Positions 9,780-24,700 of a DNA stretch of 64,000 nt are shown one piece after another. The notes below the pieces were generated by a model that did no database searches, had not been told where the DNA came from, and saw only the letters and a list, made by a program, of their open reading frames with translations. The position numbers and the translations under genes were made by a program. Position 1 is the first letter of the stretch. Every line of letters starts with the position of its first letter. The DNA comes from Chrysaora quinquecirrha (taxonomy: Eukaryota; Cnidaria; Scyphozoa; Semaeostomeae; Pelagiidae), in assembly GCA_014526335.1 (NCBI GenBank), contig JACTAT010000029.1, forward strand, positions 3,728,105 to 3,792,104, written 5' to 3'.

Positions 9780-12700
9780 TGTCTTTTTGCTAAAAAATAG
9801 GCAATTTTTGAGGGATTTTTCTTGAATTTTAAGAATGGTCCATTTATGCCTTAGGGGTTCTATTTTGACTATTTAGAAAATTTTAGAAACCCTAGATTTC
9901 GGGCAATTTTTGGCCATTTTGCCCTAGTATAGCCTTGCATTTTTGCAGAAAAATAGGCGATTTTTGAGGGACATTTTTATGCAATTTTATGGGCTCAGGT
10001 GCTTTATTTTAGCCCTTAGGACACATAAAAATGGTCTATTTACGTCTTAGTGGTCATATTTTGACTATTTGGAGCATTTCGGAAACCCTCGATTTTGGGC
10101 AATTTTTGGCCATTTTGCCTTAGTATAGCCTTACCCTTTTGCCCAAAAATGGGCGATTTTTGAGGGACTTTTTTCTGCAATTTTCTGGGCTCAGGTGCTT
10201 TATTTTAGCCCTTAGGACCCATAAAAATGGTCTTTTTACGTCTTAGTTGTCTTATTTTGACTATTTGGAGCATTTCGGAAACCTTCGATTTTGGACAATT
10301 TTTGGCCAATTTGCCTTAGTATAGCCTTATCTTTTTGCCCAAAAATAGGCGATTTTTGAGGGATTTTTTTCAGCAATTTTATGGGCTCAGGTGCTTTATT
10401 TTAGCCCCGAGAACCCATAAAAATGGTCTATTTACGTCTTAGTAGTCTTATTTTGACAATTTGGAGCATTTCGGAAACCCTCGATTTTGGGCAATTTTTG
10501 GCCATTTTGCCTTAGTATAGCCTTACCTTTTTGCCAAAAAATGGGCGATTTTTGATGGATTTTTTTCAGCAATTTTATGGGCTCAGGTGCTTTATTTTAG
10601 CCCCTAGAACCCATAAAAATGGTCTATTTACGTCTTAGTAGTCTTATTTTGACAATTTGGAGCATTTCGGAAACCCTCGATTTTGGGCAATTTTTGGCCA
10701 TTTTGCCTTAGTATAGCCTTACCTTTTTGCCCAAAAATGGGCAATTTTTGAGGGATTTTGTCAGCAATTTTATGGGTTCAGGTGCTTTATTTTAGCCCCT
10801 ACAACCCATAAAAATGGTCTATTTACGTCTTAGTGGTCATATTTAGACTATTTGGAGCATTTCGGAAATCCTCGATTTTGGGCAATTTTTGGCCATTTTG
10901 CCTTAGTATAGCCTTACCTTTTTGCCCAAAAATGGGCGATTTTTGAGGGATTTTTTTCAGCAATTTTATGAGCTAAGGTGCTTTATTTTAGCCCCTAGAA
11001 CCCATAAAAATGGTCTATTTACGTCTTAGTTGTCTTATTTTGACAATTTGGAGCATTTAGGAAACCCTCGATTTTGGGCTATTTTTGGCCATTTTGCCTT
11101 AGTAGAGCCTTACCTTTTTGCCAAAAAATGGGCGATTTTTGAGGGATTTTTTTCAGCAATTTTATGGGCTCAGGTGCTTTATTTTAGCCCCTAGAACCCA
11201 TAAAAATGGTCTATTTACGTCTTAGTAGTCTTATTTTGACAATTTGGAGCATTTCGGAAACCTTCGATTTTGGGCAATTTTTGGCCATTTTGCCTTAGTA
11301 TAGCCTTACCTTTTTGCCCAAAAATAGGCGATTTTTGAGGGATTTTTTTCAGCAATTTTATGGGCTCAGGTGCTTTATTTTAGCCCCTAGAACCCATAAA
11401 AATGGTCTATTTACGACTTAGTGGTCATGTTTTGACTATTTGGAGAATTTCGGAAATCCTCGATTTTGGGCAATTTTTGGCCATTTTGCCTTAGTATAGC
11501 CTTACCTTTTTGCCAAAAAATGGGCGATTTTTGAGGGATTTTTTTCAGCAATTTTATGGGCTCAGGTGCCTTATTTTAGCCCCTAGAACCCATAAAAATG
11601 GTCTATTTACGTCTTAGTAGTCTTATTTTGACAATTTGGAGCATTTCGAAACCCTCGATTTTGGGCAATTTTGGCCATTTTGCCTTAGTATAGCCTTACC
11701 TTTTGCCCAAAAATGGGCGAATTTTGAGGATTTTTTCAGCAATTTTATGGGTTCAGGTGCTTTATTTTAGCCCCTACAACCCATAAAAATGGTCTATTTA
11801 CGTCTTAGTAGTCTTATTTTAACAATTTGGAGCATTTCGAAACCCTCGATTTTGGGCAATTTTGGCCATTTTGCCTTAGTATAGCCTTACCTTTTGCCCA
11901 AAAATAGGCGATTTTTGAGGGATTTTTTTCAGCAATTTTATGGGCTCAGGTGCTTTATTTTAGCCCCTAGAACCCATAAAAATGGTCTATTTACGTCTTA
12001 GTTGTCTAATTTGGACAATTTGGAGCATTTACGAAACCCTCGATTTTGGGCAATTTTTGGCCATTTTGCCTTAGTATAGCCTTACCTTTTTGCCCAAAAA
12101 TAGGCGATTTTTGAGGGACTTTTTTCTGCAATTTTATGAGCTAAGGTGCTTTATTTTAGCCCCTAGAACCCATAAAAATGGTCTATTTACGTCTTAGTAG
12201 TCTTATTTTAACAATTTGGAGCATTTCGGAAACCCTCGATTTTGGGCAATTTTTGGCCATTTTGCCTTAGTATAGCCTTACCTTTTTGCCCAAAAATAGG
12301 CGATTTTTGAGGGATTTTTTTCAGCAATTTTATGGGCTCAGGTAATTTATTTTAGCCCCTAGAACCCATAAAAATAGTCTATTTACGTCTTAGTGGTCAT
12401 GTTTTAACTATTTGGAGCATTTCGGAAATCCTCGATTTTGGGCAATTTTTGGCCATTTTGCCTTAGTATAGCCTTACCTTTTTGCCAAAAAATGGGCGAT
12501 TTTTGAGGGATTTTTTTCAGCAATTTTATGGGCTCAGGTGCTTTATTTTAGCCCCTAGAACCCATAAAAATGGTCTATTTACGTCTTAGTAGTCTTATTT
12601 TGACAATTTGGAGCATTTCGGAAACCCTCGATTTTGGGCAATTTTTGGCCATTTTGCCTTAGTATAGCCTTACCTTTTTGCCCAAAAATGGGCAATTTTT

Positions 12701-15700
12701 GAGGGATTTTTTTCAGCAATTTTATGGGTTCAGGTGCTTTATTTTAGCCCCTAGAACCCATAAAAATGGTCTATTTACGTCTTAGTGGTCATATTTAGAC
12801 TATTTGGAGCATTTCGGAAACCCTCGATTTTGGGCAATTTTTGGCCATTTTGCCTTAGTATAGCCTTACCTTTTTGCCCAAAAATAGGCGATTTTTGAGG
12901 GATTTTTTTCAGCAATTTTATGGGCTCAGGTGCTTTATTTTAGCCCCTAGAACCCATAAAAATAGTCTATTTACGTCTTAGTGTTCATATTTTGACTATT
13001 TGGAGGATTTCGGAAACCTTCGATTTCGGGCAATTTTTGGCCATTTTGCCTTAGTATAGCCTTACCTTTTTGCCCAAAAATAGGCGATTTTTGAGGGATT
13101 TTTTTCAGCAATTTTATGGGCTCAGGTGCTTTATTTTAGCCTCTAAAACCCATAAATATGGTCTATTTACGTCTTAGTGGTCATATTTTGACTACTTGGA
13201 GTATTTCGGAAACCCTCGATTTTGGGCGATTTTTGGCCATTTTGCCTTAGTATATATAGCCTTACCTTTTTGCCCAAAAATAGGCGATTTTTGAGGGATT
13301 TTTTTCTTCAATTTTATGGGTTCAGGTGCTTTATTTTAGCCCTTAGGACCCATAAAAATGGTCTATTCACGTCTTAGTGGTCCTATTTTGATTATATGGA
13401 GAATTTTGGAAACCCTCGATTTTGGGCAATTTTTGGCCATTTTGCCTTAGTATAGCCTTACCTTTTTGCCCAAAAATGGGCGATTTTTGAGGGATTTTTT
13501 TCTGCAATTTTATGAGCTAAGGTGCTTTATTTTAGCCCCTAGAACCCATAAAAATGGTCTATTTACGTCTTATTGGTCTTATTTTGACTATTTGGAGCAT
13601 TTCGGAAACCCTCGATTTTGGGCAATTTTTGGCCATTTTGCCTTAGTATAGCCTTACCTTTTTGCCCAAAAATAGGCGATTTTTGAGGGATTTTTTTCAG
13701 CAATTTTATGGGCTCAGGTGCTTTATTTTAGCCCCTAGAACCCATAAAAATGGTCTATTTACGACTTAGTGGTCATGTTTTGACTATTTGGAGCTTTTCG
13801 GATATCCTCGATTTTGGGCAATTTTTGGCCATTTTGCCTTAGTATAGCCTTACCTTTTTGCCCAAAAATGGGCAATTTTTGAGGGAATTTTTTCAGCAAT
13901 TTTATGGGTTCAGGTGCTTTATTTTAGCCCTAGAACCCATAAAATGGTCTATTTACGTCTTAGTGGTCATATTTTGACTATTTGGAGCATTTCGGAAACC
14001 CTCGATTTTGGGCAATTTTTGGCCATTTTGCCTTAGTATAGCCTTACCTTTTTGCCCAAAAATGGGCGATTTTTGAGGGATTTTTTTCAGCAATTTTATG
14101 GGCTCAGGTGCTCTATTTTAGCCCCTAGAACCCATAAAAATGGTCTATTTACGTCTTAGTGGTCATATTTTGACTATTTGGAGCATTTCGGAAACCCTCG
14201 ATTTTGGGCAATTTTTGGCCATTTTGCCTTAGTATAGCCTTATCTTTTTGCCCAAAAAGAGGCAATTTTTGAGGGATTTTTTTCTTCAATTTTATGAACT
14301 AAGGTGCTTTATTTTAGCCCCGAGAACCCATAAAAATGGTCTATTTACGTCTTATTGGTCTTATTTTGACTATTTGGAGCATTTCGGAAATCCTCGATTT
14401 TGGGCAATTTTTGGCCATTTTGCCTTAGTATAGCCTTACCTTTTTGCACAAAAATGGGCAATTTTTGTGGGATTTTTTTCAGCAATTTTATGGGCTCAGG
14501 TGCTTTATTTTAGCCCCTAGAGCCCATAAAAATGGTCTATTTACGTCTTAGTGGTCTTATTTTGACTATTTGGAGCATTTCAGAAACCCTCGATTTTGGA
14601 CAATTTTTGGCCATTTTGCCTTAGTATAGCCTTATCTTTTTGCCCAAAAAGAGGCGATTTTTGAGGGATTTTTTCTTCAATTTTATGGGCTCAGGTGCTT
14701 TATTTCAGCCCTTAGGACCCATAAAAATGGTCTATTTACGTCTTAGTAGTCTTATTTTGACAATTTGGAGCATTTCGGAAACCCTCGATTTTGGGCAATT
14801 TTTGGCCATTTTGCCTTAGTATAGCCTTACCTTTTTGCCAAAAAATGGGCAATTTTTGAGGGATTTTTTTCAGCAATTTTATGGGTTCAGATGCTTTATT
14901 TTAGCCACTAGAACCCATAAAAATGGTCTATTTACGGCTTAGTGGTCATATTTAGACTATTTGGAGCATTTCGGAAACCCTCGATTTTGGGCAATTTTTG
15001 GCCATTTTGCCTTAGTATAGCCTTACCTTTTTGCCCAAAAATGGGCGATTTTTGAGGGATTTTTTGCAGCACTTTTATGGGCTCAGGTGCTTTATTTTAG
15101 CCCCTAGAACCCAAAAAATAGTCTATTTACGTCTTAGTGGTCATATTTTGACTATTTGGAGCATTTCGGAAACCTTCGATTTTGGGCAATTTTTGGCCAT
15201 TTTGCCTTAGTATAGCCTTACCTTTTTGCCCAAAAATGGGCGATTTTTGAGGATTTTTTCAGCAATTTTATGGGCTCAGGTGCTTTATTTTAGCCCTAGA
15301 ACCCATAAAATGGTCTATTTACGTCTTAGTGGTCATATTTTGACTATTTGGAGCATTTCGAAACCCTCGATTTTGGGCAATTTTGGCCATTTTGCCTTAG
15401 TATAGCCTTACCTTTTTGCCCAAAAAGAGGCGATTTTGAGGATTTTTTCTTCAATTTTATGAACTCAGGTGCTTTATTTTAGCCCTAGAACCCATAAAAT
15501 GGTCTATTTACGTCTTAGTGGTCTTATTTTGACTATTTGGAGCATTTCGAAACCCTCGATTTTGGGCAATTTTGGCCATTTTGCCTTAGTATAGCCTTAC
15601 CTTTTTGCCCAAAAATGGGCGATTTTTGAGGATTTTTTCAGCAATTTTATGGGCTCAGGTGCTTTATTTTAGCCCTAGAACCCATAAAATGGTCTATTTA

Positions 15701-18700
15701 CGTCTTAGTGGTCTTATTTTGACTATTTGGAGCATTTCAGAAACCCTCGATTTTGGGCAATTTTGGCCATTTTGCCTTAGTATAGCCTTATCTTTTTGCC
15801 CAAAAGAGGCGATTTTTGAGGATTTTTTCAGCAATTTTATGGGCTCAGGTGCTTTATTTCAGCCCTTAGGACTCATAAAAATGGTCTATTTACGTCTTAG
15901 TGGTCCTATTTTTATTATATGGAGCATTTCGGAAACCCTTGATTTTGGGCAATTTTTGGCCATTTTGCCTTAGTATAGCCTTACCTTTTTGCCCAAAAAT
16001 AGGCGATTTTTGAGGGATTTTTTTCAGCAATTTTATGGGCTCAGGTGCTTTATTTTAGCCCCTAAAACCCATAAAAATGGTCTATTTACGTCTAAGTAGT
16101 CTTATTTTGACAATTTGGAGCATTTCTGAAACCTTCGATTTTGGGCAATTTTTGGCCATTTTGCCTTAGTATAGCCTTACCTTTTTGCCCAAAAATGGGC
16201 GATTTTTGAGGGATTTTTTTCAGCAATTTTATGGGCTCAGGTGCTTTATTTTAGCCCCTAGAACCCATAAAAATGGTCTATTTACGTCTTAGTAGTCTTA
16301 TTTTGACAATTTGGAGCATTTCGGAAACCCTCGATTTTGGGCAATTTTTGGCCATTTTGCCTTAGTATAGCCTTACCTTTTTGCCCAAAAATGGGCAATT
16401 TTGAGGGAATTTTTTCAGCAATTTTATGGGTTCAGGTGCTTTATTTTAGCCCCTAGAACCCATAAAAATGGTCTATTTACGGCTTAGTGGTCATATTTAG
16501 ACTATTTGGAGCATTTCGGAAACCCTCGATTTTGGGCAATTTTGGCCATTTTGCCTTAGTATAGCCTTACCTTTTTGCCCAAAAATGGGCGATTTTTGAG
16601 GATTTTTTCAGCAATTTTATGGGCTCAGGTGCTTTATTTTAGCCCTAGAACCCATAAAATGGTCTATTTACGTCTTAGTGGTCATATTTTGACTATTTGG
16701 AGCATTTCGGAAACCTTCGATTTCGGGCAATTTTTGGCCATTTTGCCTTAGTATAGCCTTACCTTTCTGCCCAAAAATGGGCGATTTTTGAGGGATTTTT
16801 TCAGCGATTTTATGGGCTCAGGTGCTTTATTTTAGCCTCTAGAACCCATAAAAATGGTCTATTTACGTCTTAGTGGTCATATTTTGACTATTTGGAGCAT
16901 TTCGAAACCTCGATTTTGGGCAATTTTGGCCATTTTGCCTTAGTATAGCCTTACCTTTTTGCCCAAAAATGGGCGATTTTTATGGGATTTTTTCAGCAAT
17001 TTTATGGGCTCAGGTGCTTTATTTAGCCCCTAGAACCCATAAAAATGGTTTATTTACGTCTTAGTGGTCATATTTTGACTATTTGAAGCATTTCGGAAAC
17101 CCTCGATTTTGGGCAATTTTTGGCCATTTTGCCTTAGTATAGCCTTAACTTTTTGCCCAAAAATAGGCGATTTTGAGGGATTTTTTTCTTCAATTTTATG
17201 GGTTCAGGTGCTTTATTTTAGCCCTTAGGACCCATAAAAATGGTCTATTTACGTCTTAGTGGTCATATTTTGATTATATGGAGAATTTTGAAACCCTCGA
17301 TTTTGGGCAATTTTTGGCCATTTTGCCTTAGTATAGCCTTACCTTTTTGCCCAAAAATGGGCGATTTTTGAGGGATTTTTTTCTGCAATTTTATGAGCTA
17401 AGGTGCTTTATTTTAGCCCCTAGAACCCATAAAAATGGTCTATTTACGTCTTAGTGGTCTTATTTTGACTATTTGGAGCATTTCGGAAACCCTCGATTTT
17501 GGGCAATTTTTGGCCATTTTGCCTTAGTATAGCCTTACCTTTTTGCCCAAAAATAGGCGATTTTTGAGGGATTTTTTTCAGCAATTTTATGGGCTCAGGT
17601 GCTTTATTTTAGCCCCTAGAACCCATAAAAATGGTCTATTTACGTCTTAGTGGTCATATTTTGACTATTTGGAGCATTTCGGAAACCCTCGATTTTGGGC
17701 AATTTTTGGCCATTTTGCCTTAGTATAGCCTTACCTTTTTGCCCAAAAATGGGCGATTTTTGAGGGATTTTTTTCAGCAATTTTATGGGCTCAGGTGCTT
17801 TATTTTAGCCCCTAGAACCCATAAAAATGGTCTATTTACGTCTTAGTGGTCCTATTTTGACAATTTGGAGCATTTGGAAACCCTCGATTTTGGGCAATTT
17901 TTGGCCATTTTGCCTTAGTATAGCCTTGCCTTTTTGCCCAAAAATAGGCGATTTTTGAGGATTTTTTCTGCAATTTTATGAGCTAAGGTGCTTTATTTTA
18001 GCCCCTAGAACCCATAAAAATGGTCTATTTACGTCTTAGTAGTCTTATTTTGACAATTTGGAGCATTTCGGAAACCCTCGATTTTGGGCAATTTTTGGCC
18101 ATTTTGCCTTAGTATAGCCTTACCTTTTTGCCCAAAAATGGGCGATTTTTGAGGGATTTTTTTCAGCAATTTTATGGGCTCAGGTGCTTTATTTTAGCCC
18201 CTAGAACCCATAAAAATGGTCTATTTACGTCTTAGTGGTCATATTTTGACTATTTGGAGCATTTCGAAACCCTCGATTTTGGGCAATTTTGGCCATTTTG
18301 CCTTAGTATAGCCTTACCTTTTTGCCCAAAAATGGGCGATTTTTGAGGATTTTTTCAGCAATTTTATGGGCTCAGGTGCTTTATTTTAGCCCCTAGAACC
18401 CATAAAAATGGTCTATTTACGTCTTAGTGGTCATATTTTGACTATTTGGAGCATTTCGGAAACCCTCGATTTTGGGCAATTTTTGGCCATTTTGCCTTAG
18501 TATAGCCTTACCTTTTTGCCCAAAAATGGGCGATTTTGTGGATTTTTTCAGCAATTTTATGGGCTCAGGTGCTTTATTTTAGCCCCTAGAACCCATAAAA
18601 ATGGTCTATTTACGTCTTAGTGGTCATATTTTGACTATTTGGAGCATTTCGGAAACCCTCGATTTTGGGCAATTTTTGGCCATTTTGCCTTAGTATAGCC

Positions 18701-21700
18701 TTACCTTTTTGCCCAAAAATAGGCGATTTTGAGGATTTTTTCAGCAATTTTATGGGCTCAGGTGCTTTATTTTAGCCCTAGAACCCATAAAATGGTCTAT
18801 TTACGTCTTAGTGGTCTTATTTTGACTATTTGGAGCATTTCGAAACCCTCGATTTTGGGCAATTTTGGCCATTTTGCCTTAGTATAGCCTTACCTTTTTG
18901 CCCAAAAATGGGCGATTTTTGAGGATTTTTTCAGCAATTTTATGGGCTCAGGTGCTTTATTTTAGCCCCTAGAACCCATAAAATGGTCTATTTACGTCTT
19001 AGTGGTCATATTTTGACTATTTGGAGCATTTCGAAACCCTCGATTTTGGGCAATTTTGGCCATTTTGCCTTAGTATAGCCTTACCTTTTTGCCCAAAAAT
19101 GGGCGATTTTTGAGGATTTTTTCAGCAATTTTATGGGCTCAGGTGCTTTATTTTAGAACCCCTAGAACCCATAAAATGGTCTATTTACGTCTTAGTGGTC
19201 TTATTTTGACTATTTGGAGCATTTTCGAAACCCTCGATTTTGGGCAATTTTTGGCCATTTTGCCTTAGTATAGCCTTACCTTTTTGCCCAAAAATGGGCG
19301 ATTTTTGAGGATTTTTTCAGCAATTTTATGGGCTCAGGTGCTTTATTTTAGCCCTAGAACCCATAAAATGGTCTATTTACGTCTTAGTGGTCATATTTTG
19401 ACTATTTGGAGCATTTCGGAAACCCTCGATTTTGGGCAACTTTTGGCCATTTTGCCTTTGTGTAGCCTTACCTTTTTGCCCAAAAATGGGCGATTTTTAT
19501 GGGATTTTTTTCAGCAATTTTATGGGCTCAGGTGCTTTATTTTAGCCCCTAGAACCCATAAAAATGGTTTATTTACGTCTTAGTGGTCATATTTTGACTA
19601 TTTGGAGCATTTCGGAAACCCTCGATTTTGGGCAATTTTGGCCATTTTGCCTTAGTATAGCCTTACCTTTTTGCCCAAAAATGGGCGATTTTTGATGGAT
19701 TTTTTCAGCAATTTTATGGGCTCAGGTGCTTTATTTTAGCCCCTAGAACCCATAAAAATGGTCTATTTACGTCTTAGTGGTCATATTTTGACTATTTGGA
19801 GCATTTCGGAAACCCTCGATTTTGGGCAATTTTTGGCCATTTTGCCTTAGTATAGCCTTACCTTTTTGCCCAAAAATGGGCGATTTTTGAGGGATTTTTT
19901 TCAGCAATTTTATGGGCTCAGGTGCTTTATTTTAGCCCCTAGAACCCATAAAAATGGTCTATTTACGTCTTAGTGGTCATATTTTGACTATTTGGAGCAT
20001 TTCGGAAACCCTCGATTTTGGGCAATTTTTGGCCATTTTGCCTTAGTATAGCCTTACCTTTTTCCCAAAAATGGGCGATTTTTGAGGGATTTTTTTCAGC
20101 AATTTTATGGGCTCAGGTGCTTTATTTAAGCCCTAGAACCCATAAAATGGTCTATTTACGTCTTAGTGGTCATATTTTGACTATTTGGAGCATTTCGAAA
20201 CCCTCGATTTTGGGCAATTTTGGCCATTTTGCCTTAGTATAGCCTTACCTTTTTGCCAAAAATGGGCGATTTTTGAGGATTTTTTCAGCAATTTTATGGG
20301 CTCAGGTGCTTTATTTTAGCCCCTAGAACCCATAAAAATGGTCTATTTACGTCTTAGTGGTCATATTTTGACTATTTGGAGCATTTCGGAAACCCTCGAT
20401 TTTGGGCAATTTTTGGCCATTTTGCCTTAGTATAGCCTTACCTTTTTGCCCAAAAATGGGCGATTTTCGAGTGATTTTTCTCGGCAATTTTATGGGCTCA
20501 GGTGCTTTATTTTAGCCCTTAGGACCCATAAAAATGGTCTATTTACGTCTTAGTGGTCCTATTTTGACTATTTGGAGCATTTCGGAAACCCTCGATTTTG
20601 GGCAATTTTTGGCCATTTTGCCTTAGTATAGCCTTACCTTTTTGCCCAAAAATGGGCGATTTTTGAGGGATTTTTTTCAGCAATTTTATGGGCTCAGGTG
20701 CTTTATTTTAGCCCTAGAACCCATAAAATGGTCTATTTACGTCTTAGTGGTCATATTTTGACTATTTGGAGCATTTCGAAACCCTCGATTTTGGGCAATT
20801 TTGGCCATTTTGCCTTAGTATAGCCTTACCTTTTTGCCCAAAAATGGGCGATTTTTGAGGATTTTTTCAGCAATTTTATGGGCTCAGGTGCTTTATTTTA
20901 GCCCCTAGAACCCATAAAAATGGTCTATTTACGTCTTAGTGGTCATATTTTGACTATTTGGAGCATTTCGGAAACCCTCGATTTTGGGCAATTTTTGGCC
21001 ATTTTGCCTTAGTATAGCCTTACCTTTTTGCCCAAAAATGGGCGATTTTTGAGGGATTTTTTTCAGCAATTTTATGGGCTCAGGTGCTTTATTTTAGCCC
21101 CTAGAACCCATAAAAATGGTCTATTTACGTCTTAGTGGTCATATTTTGACTATTTGGAGCATTTCGGAAACCCTCGATTTTGGGCAATTTTTGGCCATTT
21201 TGCCTTAGTATAGCCTTACCTTTTTGCCCAAAAATGGGCGATTTTTGAGGGATTTTTTTCAGCAATTTTATGGGCTCAGGTGCTTTATTTTAGCCCCTAG
21301 AACCCATAAAAATGGTCTATTTACGTCTTAGTGGTCTTATTTTGACTATTTGGAGCATTTCGGAAACCCTCGATTTTGGGCAATTTTTGGCCATTTTGCC
21401 TTAGTATAGCCTTACCTTTTTGCCCAAAAATGGGCGATTTTTGATGGATTTTTTCAGCAATTTTATGGGCTCAGGTGCTTTATTTTAGCCCCTAGAACCC
21501 ATAAAAATGGTCTATTTACGTCTTAGTGGTCATATTTTGACTATTTGGAGCATTTCGGAAACCCTCGATTTTGGGCAATTTTTGGCCATTTTGCCTTAGT
21601 ATAGCCTTACCTTTTTGCCCAAAAATGGGCGATTTTGCCCAAAAATGGGCGATTTTTGAGGGATTTTTTTCAGCAATTTTATGGGCTCAGGTGCTTTATT

Positions 21701-24700
21701 TTAGCCCCTAGAACCCATAAAAATGGTCTATTTACGTCTTAGTGGTCATATTTTGACTATTTGGAGCATTTCGGAAACCCTCGATTTTGGGCAATTTTGG
21801 CCATTTTGCCTTAGTATAGCCTTACCTTTTGCCCAAAAATAGGCGATTTTTGAGGATTTTTTCAGCAATTTTATGGGCTCAGGTGCTTTATTTTAGCCCT
21901 AGAACCCATAAAATGGTCTATTTACGTCTTAGTGGTCATATTTTGACTATTTGGAGCATTTCGAAACCCTCGATTTTGGGCAATTTTTGGCCATTTTGCC
22001 TTAGTATAGCCTTACCTTTTTGCCCAAAAATGGGCGATTTTGAGGATTTTTTCAGCAATTTTATGGTTTCAGGTGCTTTATTTTAGCCCCTAGAACCCAT
22101 AAAAATGGTCTATTTACGTCTAAGTAGTCTTATTTTGACAATTTGGAGCATTTCGGAAACCCTCGATTTTAGGCAATTTTTTGCCATTTTGCCTTAGTAT
22201 AGCCTTACCTTTTGCCCAAAAATAGGCGATTTTTGAGGGATTTTTTTCAGCAATTTTATGGGCTCAGGTGCTTTATTTTAGCCCCTAGAACCCATAAAAA
22301 TGGTCTATTTACGTCTTAGTGGTCATATTTTGACTATTTGGAGCATTTCGGAAACCCTCGATTTTGGGCAATTTTTGGCCATTTTGCCTTAGTATAGCCT
22401 TACCTTTTTGCCCAAAAATGGGCGATTTTTGAGGGATTTTTTTCAGCAATTTTATGGGCTCAGGTGCTTTATTTTAGCCCTTAGTACCCATAAAAATGGT
22501 CTATTTACGTCTTAGTGGTCCTATTTTGACTATTTGGAGCATTTCGGAAACCCTCGATTTTGGGCAATTTTTGGCCATTTTGCCTTAGTATAGCCTTACC
22601 TTTTTGCCCAAAAATAGGCGATTTTTGAGGGATTTTTTTCAGCAATTTTATGGGCTCAGGTGCTTTATTTTAGCCCTTAGGACCCATAAAAATGGTCTAT
22701 TTACGTCTTAGTGGTCCTATTTTGATTATTTGGAGAATTTCGAAACCCTCGATTTTGGGCAATTTTGGCCATTTTGCCTTAGTATAGCCTTACCTTTTTG
22801 CCCAAAAATGGGCGATTTTTGAGGATTTTTTCAGCAATTTTATGGGCTCAGGTGCTTTATTTTAGCCCTAGAACCCATAAAATGGTCTATTTACGTCTTA
22901 GTGGTCATATTTTGACTATTTGGAGCATTTCGGAAACCCTCGATTTTGGGCAATTTTTGGCCATTTTGCCTTAGTATAGCCTTACCTTTTTGCCCAAAAA
23001 TGGGCGATTTTTGAGGGAATTTTTTCAGCAATTTTATGGGCTCAGGTGCTTTATTTTAGCCCCTAGAACCCATAAAAATGGTCTATTTACGTCTTAGTGG
23101 TCATATTTTGACTATTTGGAGCATTTCGGAAACCCTCGATTTTGGGCAATTTTGGCCATTTTGCCTTAGTATAGCCTTACCTTTTTGCCCAAAAATGGGC
23201 GATTTTTGAGGATTTTTTCAGCAATTTTATGGGCTCAGGTGCTTTATTTTAGCCCTAGAACCCATAAAATGGTCTATTTACGTCTTAGTGGTCATATTTT
23301 GACTATTTGGAGCATTTCGGAAACCCTCGATTTTGGGCAATTTTTGGCCATTTTGCCTTAGTATAGCCTTACCTTTTTGCCCAAAAATGGGCGATTTTTG
23401 AGGATTTTTTCAGCAATTTTATGGGCTCAGGTGCTTTATTTTAGCCCCTAGAACCCATAAAAATGGTCTATTTACGTCTTAGTGGTCATATTTTGACTAT
23501 TTGGAGCATTTCGGAAACCTTCGATTTTGGGCAATTTTTGGCCATTTTGCCTTAGTATAGCCTTACCTTTTTCCCAAAAATGGGCGATTTTTGAGGGATT
23601 TTTTTCAGCAATTTTATGGGCTCAGGTGCTTTATTTAATCCCCTAGAACCCATAAAAATGGTCTATTTACGTCTTAGTGGTCATATTTTGACTATTTGGA
23701 GCATTTCGGAAACCCTCGATTTTGGGCAATTTTTGGCCATTTTGCCTTAGTATAGCCTTACCTTTTTGCCCAAAAATAGGCGATTTTTGAGGGATTTTTT
23801 CTGCAATTTTATGGGCTAAGGTGCTTTATTTTAGCCCCTAGAACCCATAAAAATGGTCTCTTTACGTCTTAGTGGTCATATTTTGACTATTTGGAGCATT
23901 TAGGAAACCTTCGATTTTGGGCAATTTTGGCCATTTTGCCTTAGTATAGCCTTACCTTTTTCCCAAAAATGGGCGATTTTTGAGGATTTTTTCTGCAATT
24001 TTATGGGCTCAGGTGCTTTATTTTAGCCCTTAGGACCCATAAAAATGGTCTATTTACGTCTTAGTGGTCCTATTTTGATTATATGGAGCATTTCGGAAAC
24101 CCTCGATTTTGGGCAATTTTTGGCCATTTTGCCTTAGTATAGCCTTACCTTTTTGCCCAAAAATGGGCGATTTTTGAGGATTTTTTCAGCAATTTTATGG
24201 GCTCAGGTGCTTTATTTTAGCCCCTAGAACCCATAAAAATGGTCTATTTACGTCTTAGTGGTCCTATTTTGATTATATGGAGAATTTTGGAAACCCTCGA
24301 TTTTGGGCAATTTTTGGCCATTTTGCCTTAGTATAGCCTTACCTTTTGCCCAAAAATAGGCGATTTTTGAGGGATATTTTTTCTGCAATTTTATGGGCTC
24401 AGGTGCTTTATTTTAGCCCCTAGAACCCATAAAAATGGTCTATTTACGTCTTAGTGGTCTTATTTTGACTATTTGGAGCATTTCGGAAACCCTCGATTTT
24501 GGGCAATTTTGGCCATTTTGCCTTAGTATAGCCTTACCTTTTTGCCCAAAAATAGGCGATTTTTGAGGATTTTTTCTTCAATTTTATGGGCTCAGGTGCT
24601 TTATTTTAGCCCTTAGGACCCATAAAAATGGTCTATTTACGTCTTAGTGGTCCTATTTTGATTATATGGAGAATTTTGGAAACCCTCGATTTTGGGCAAT

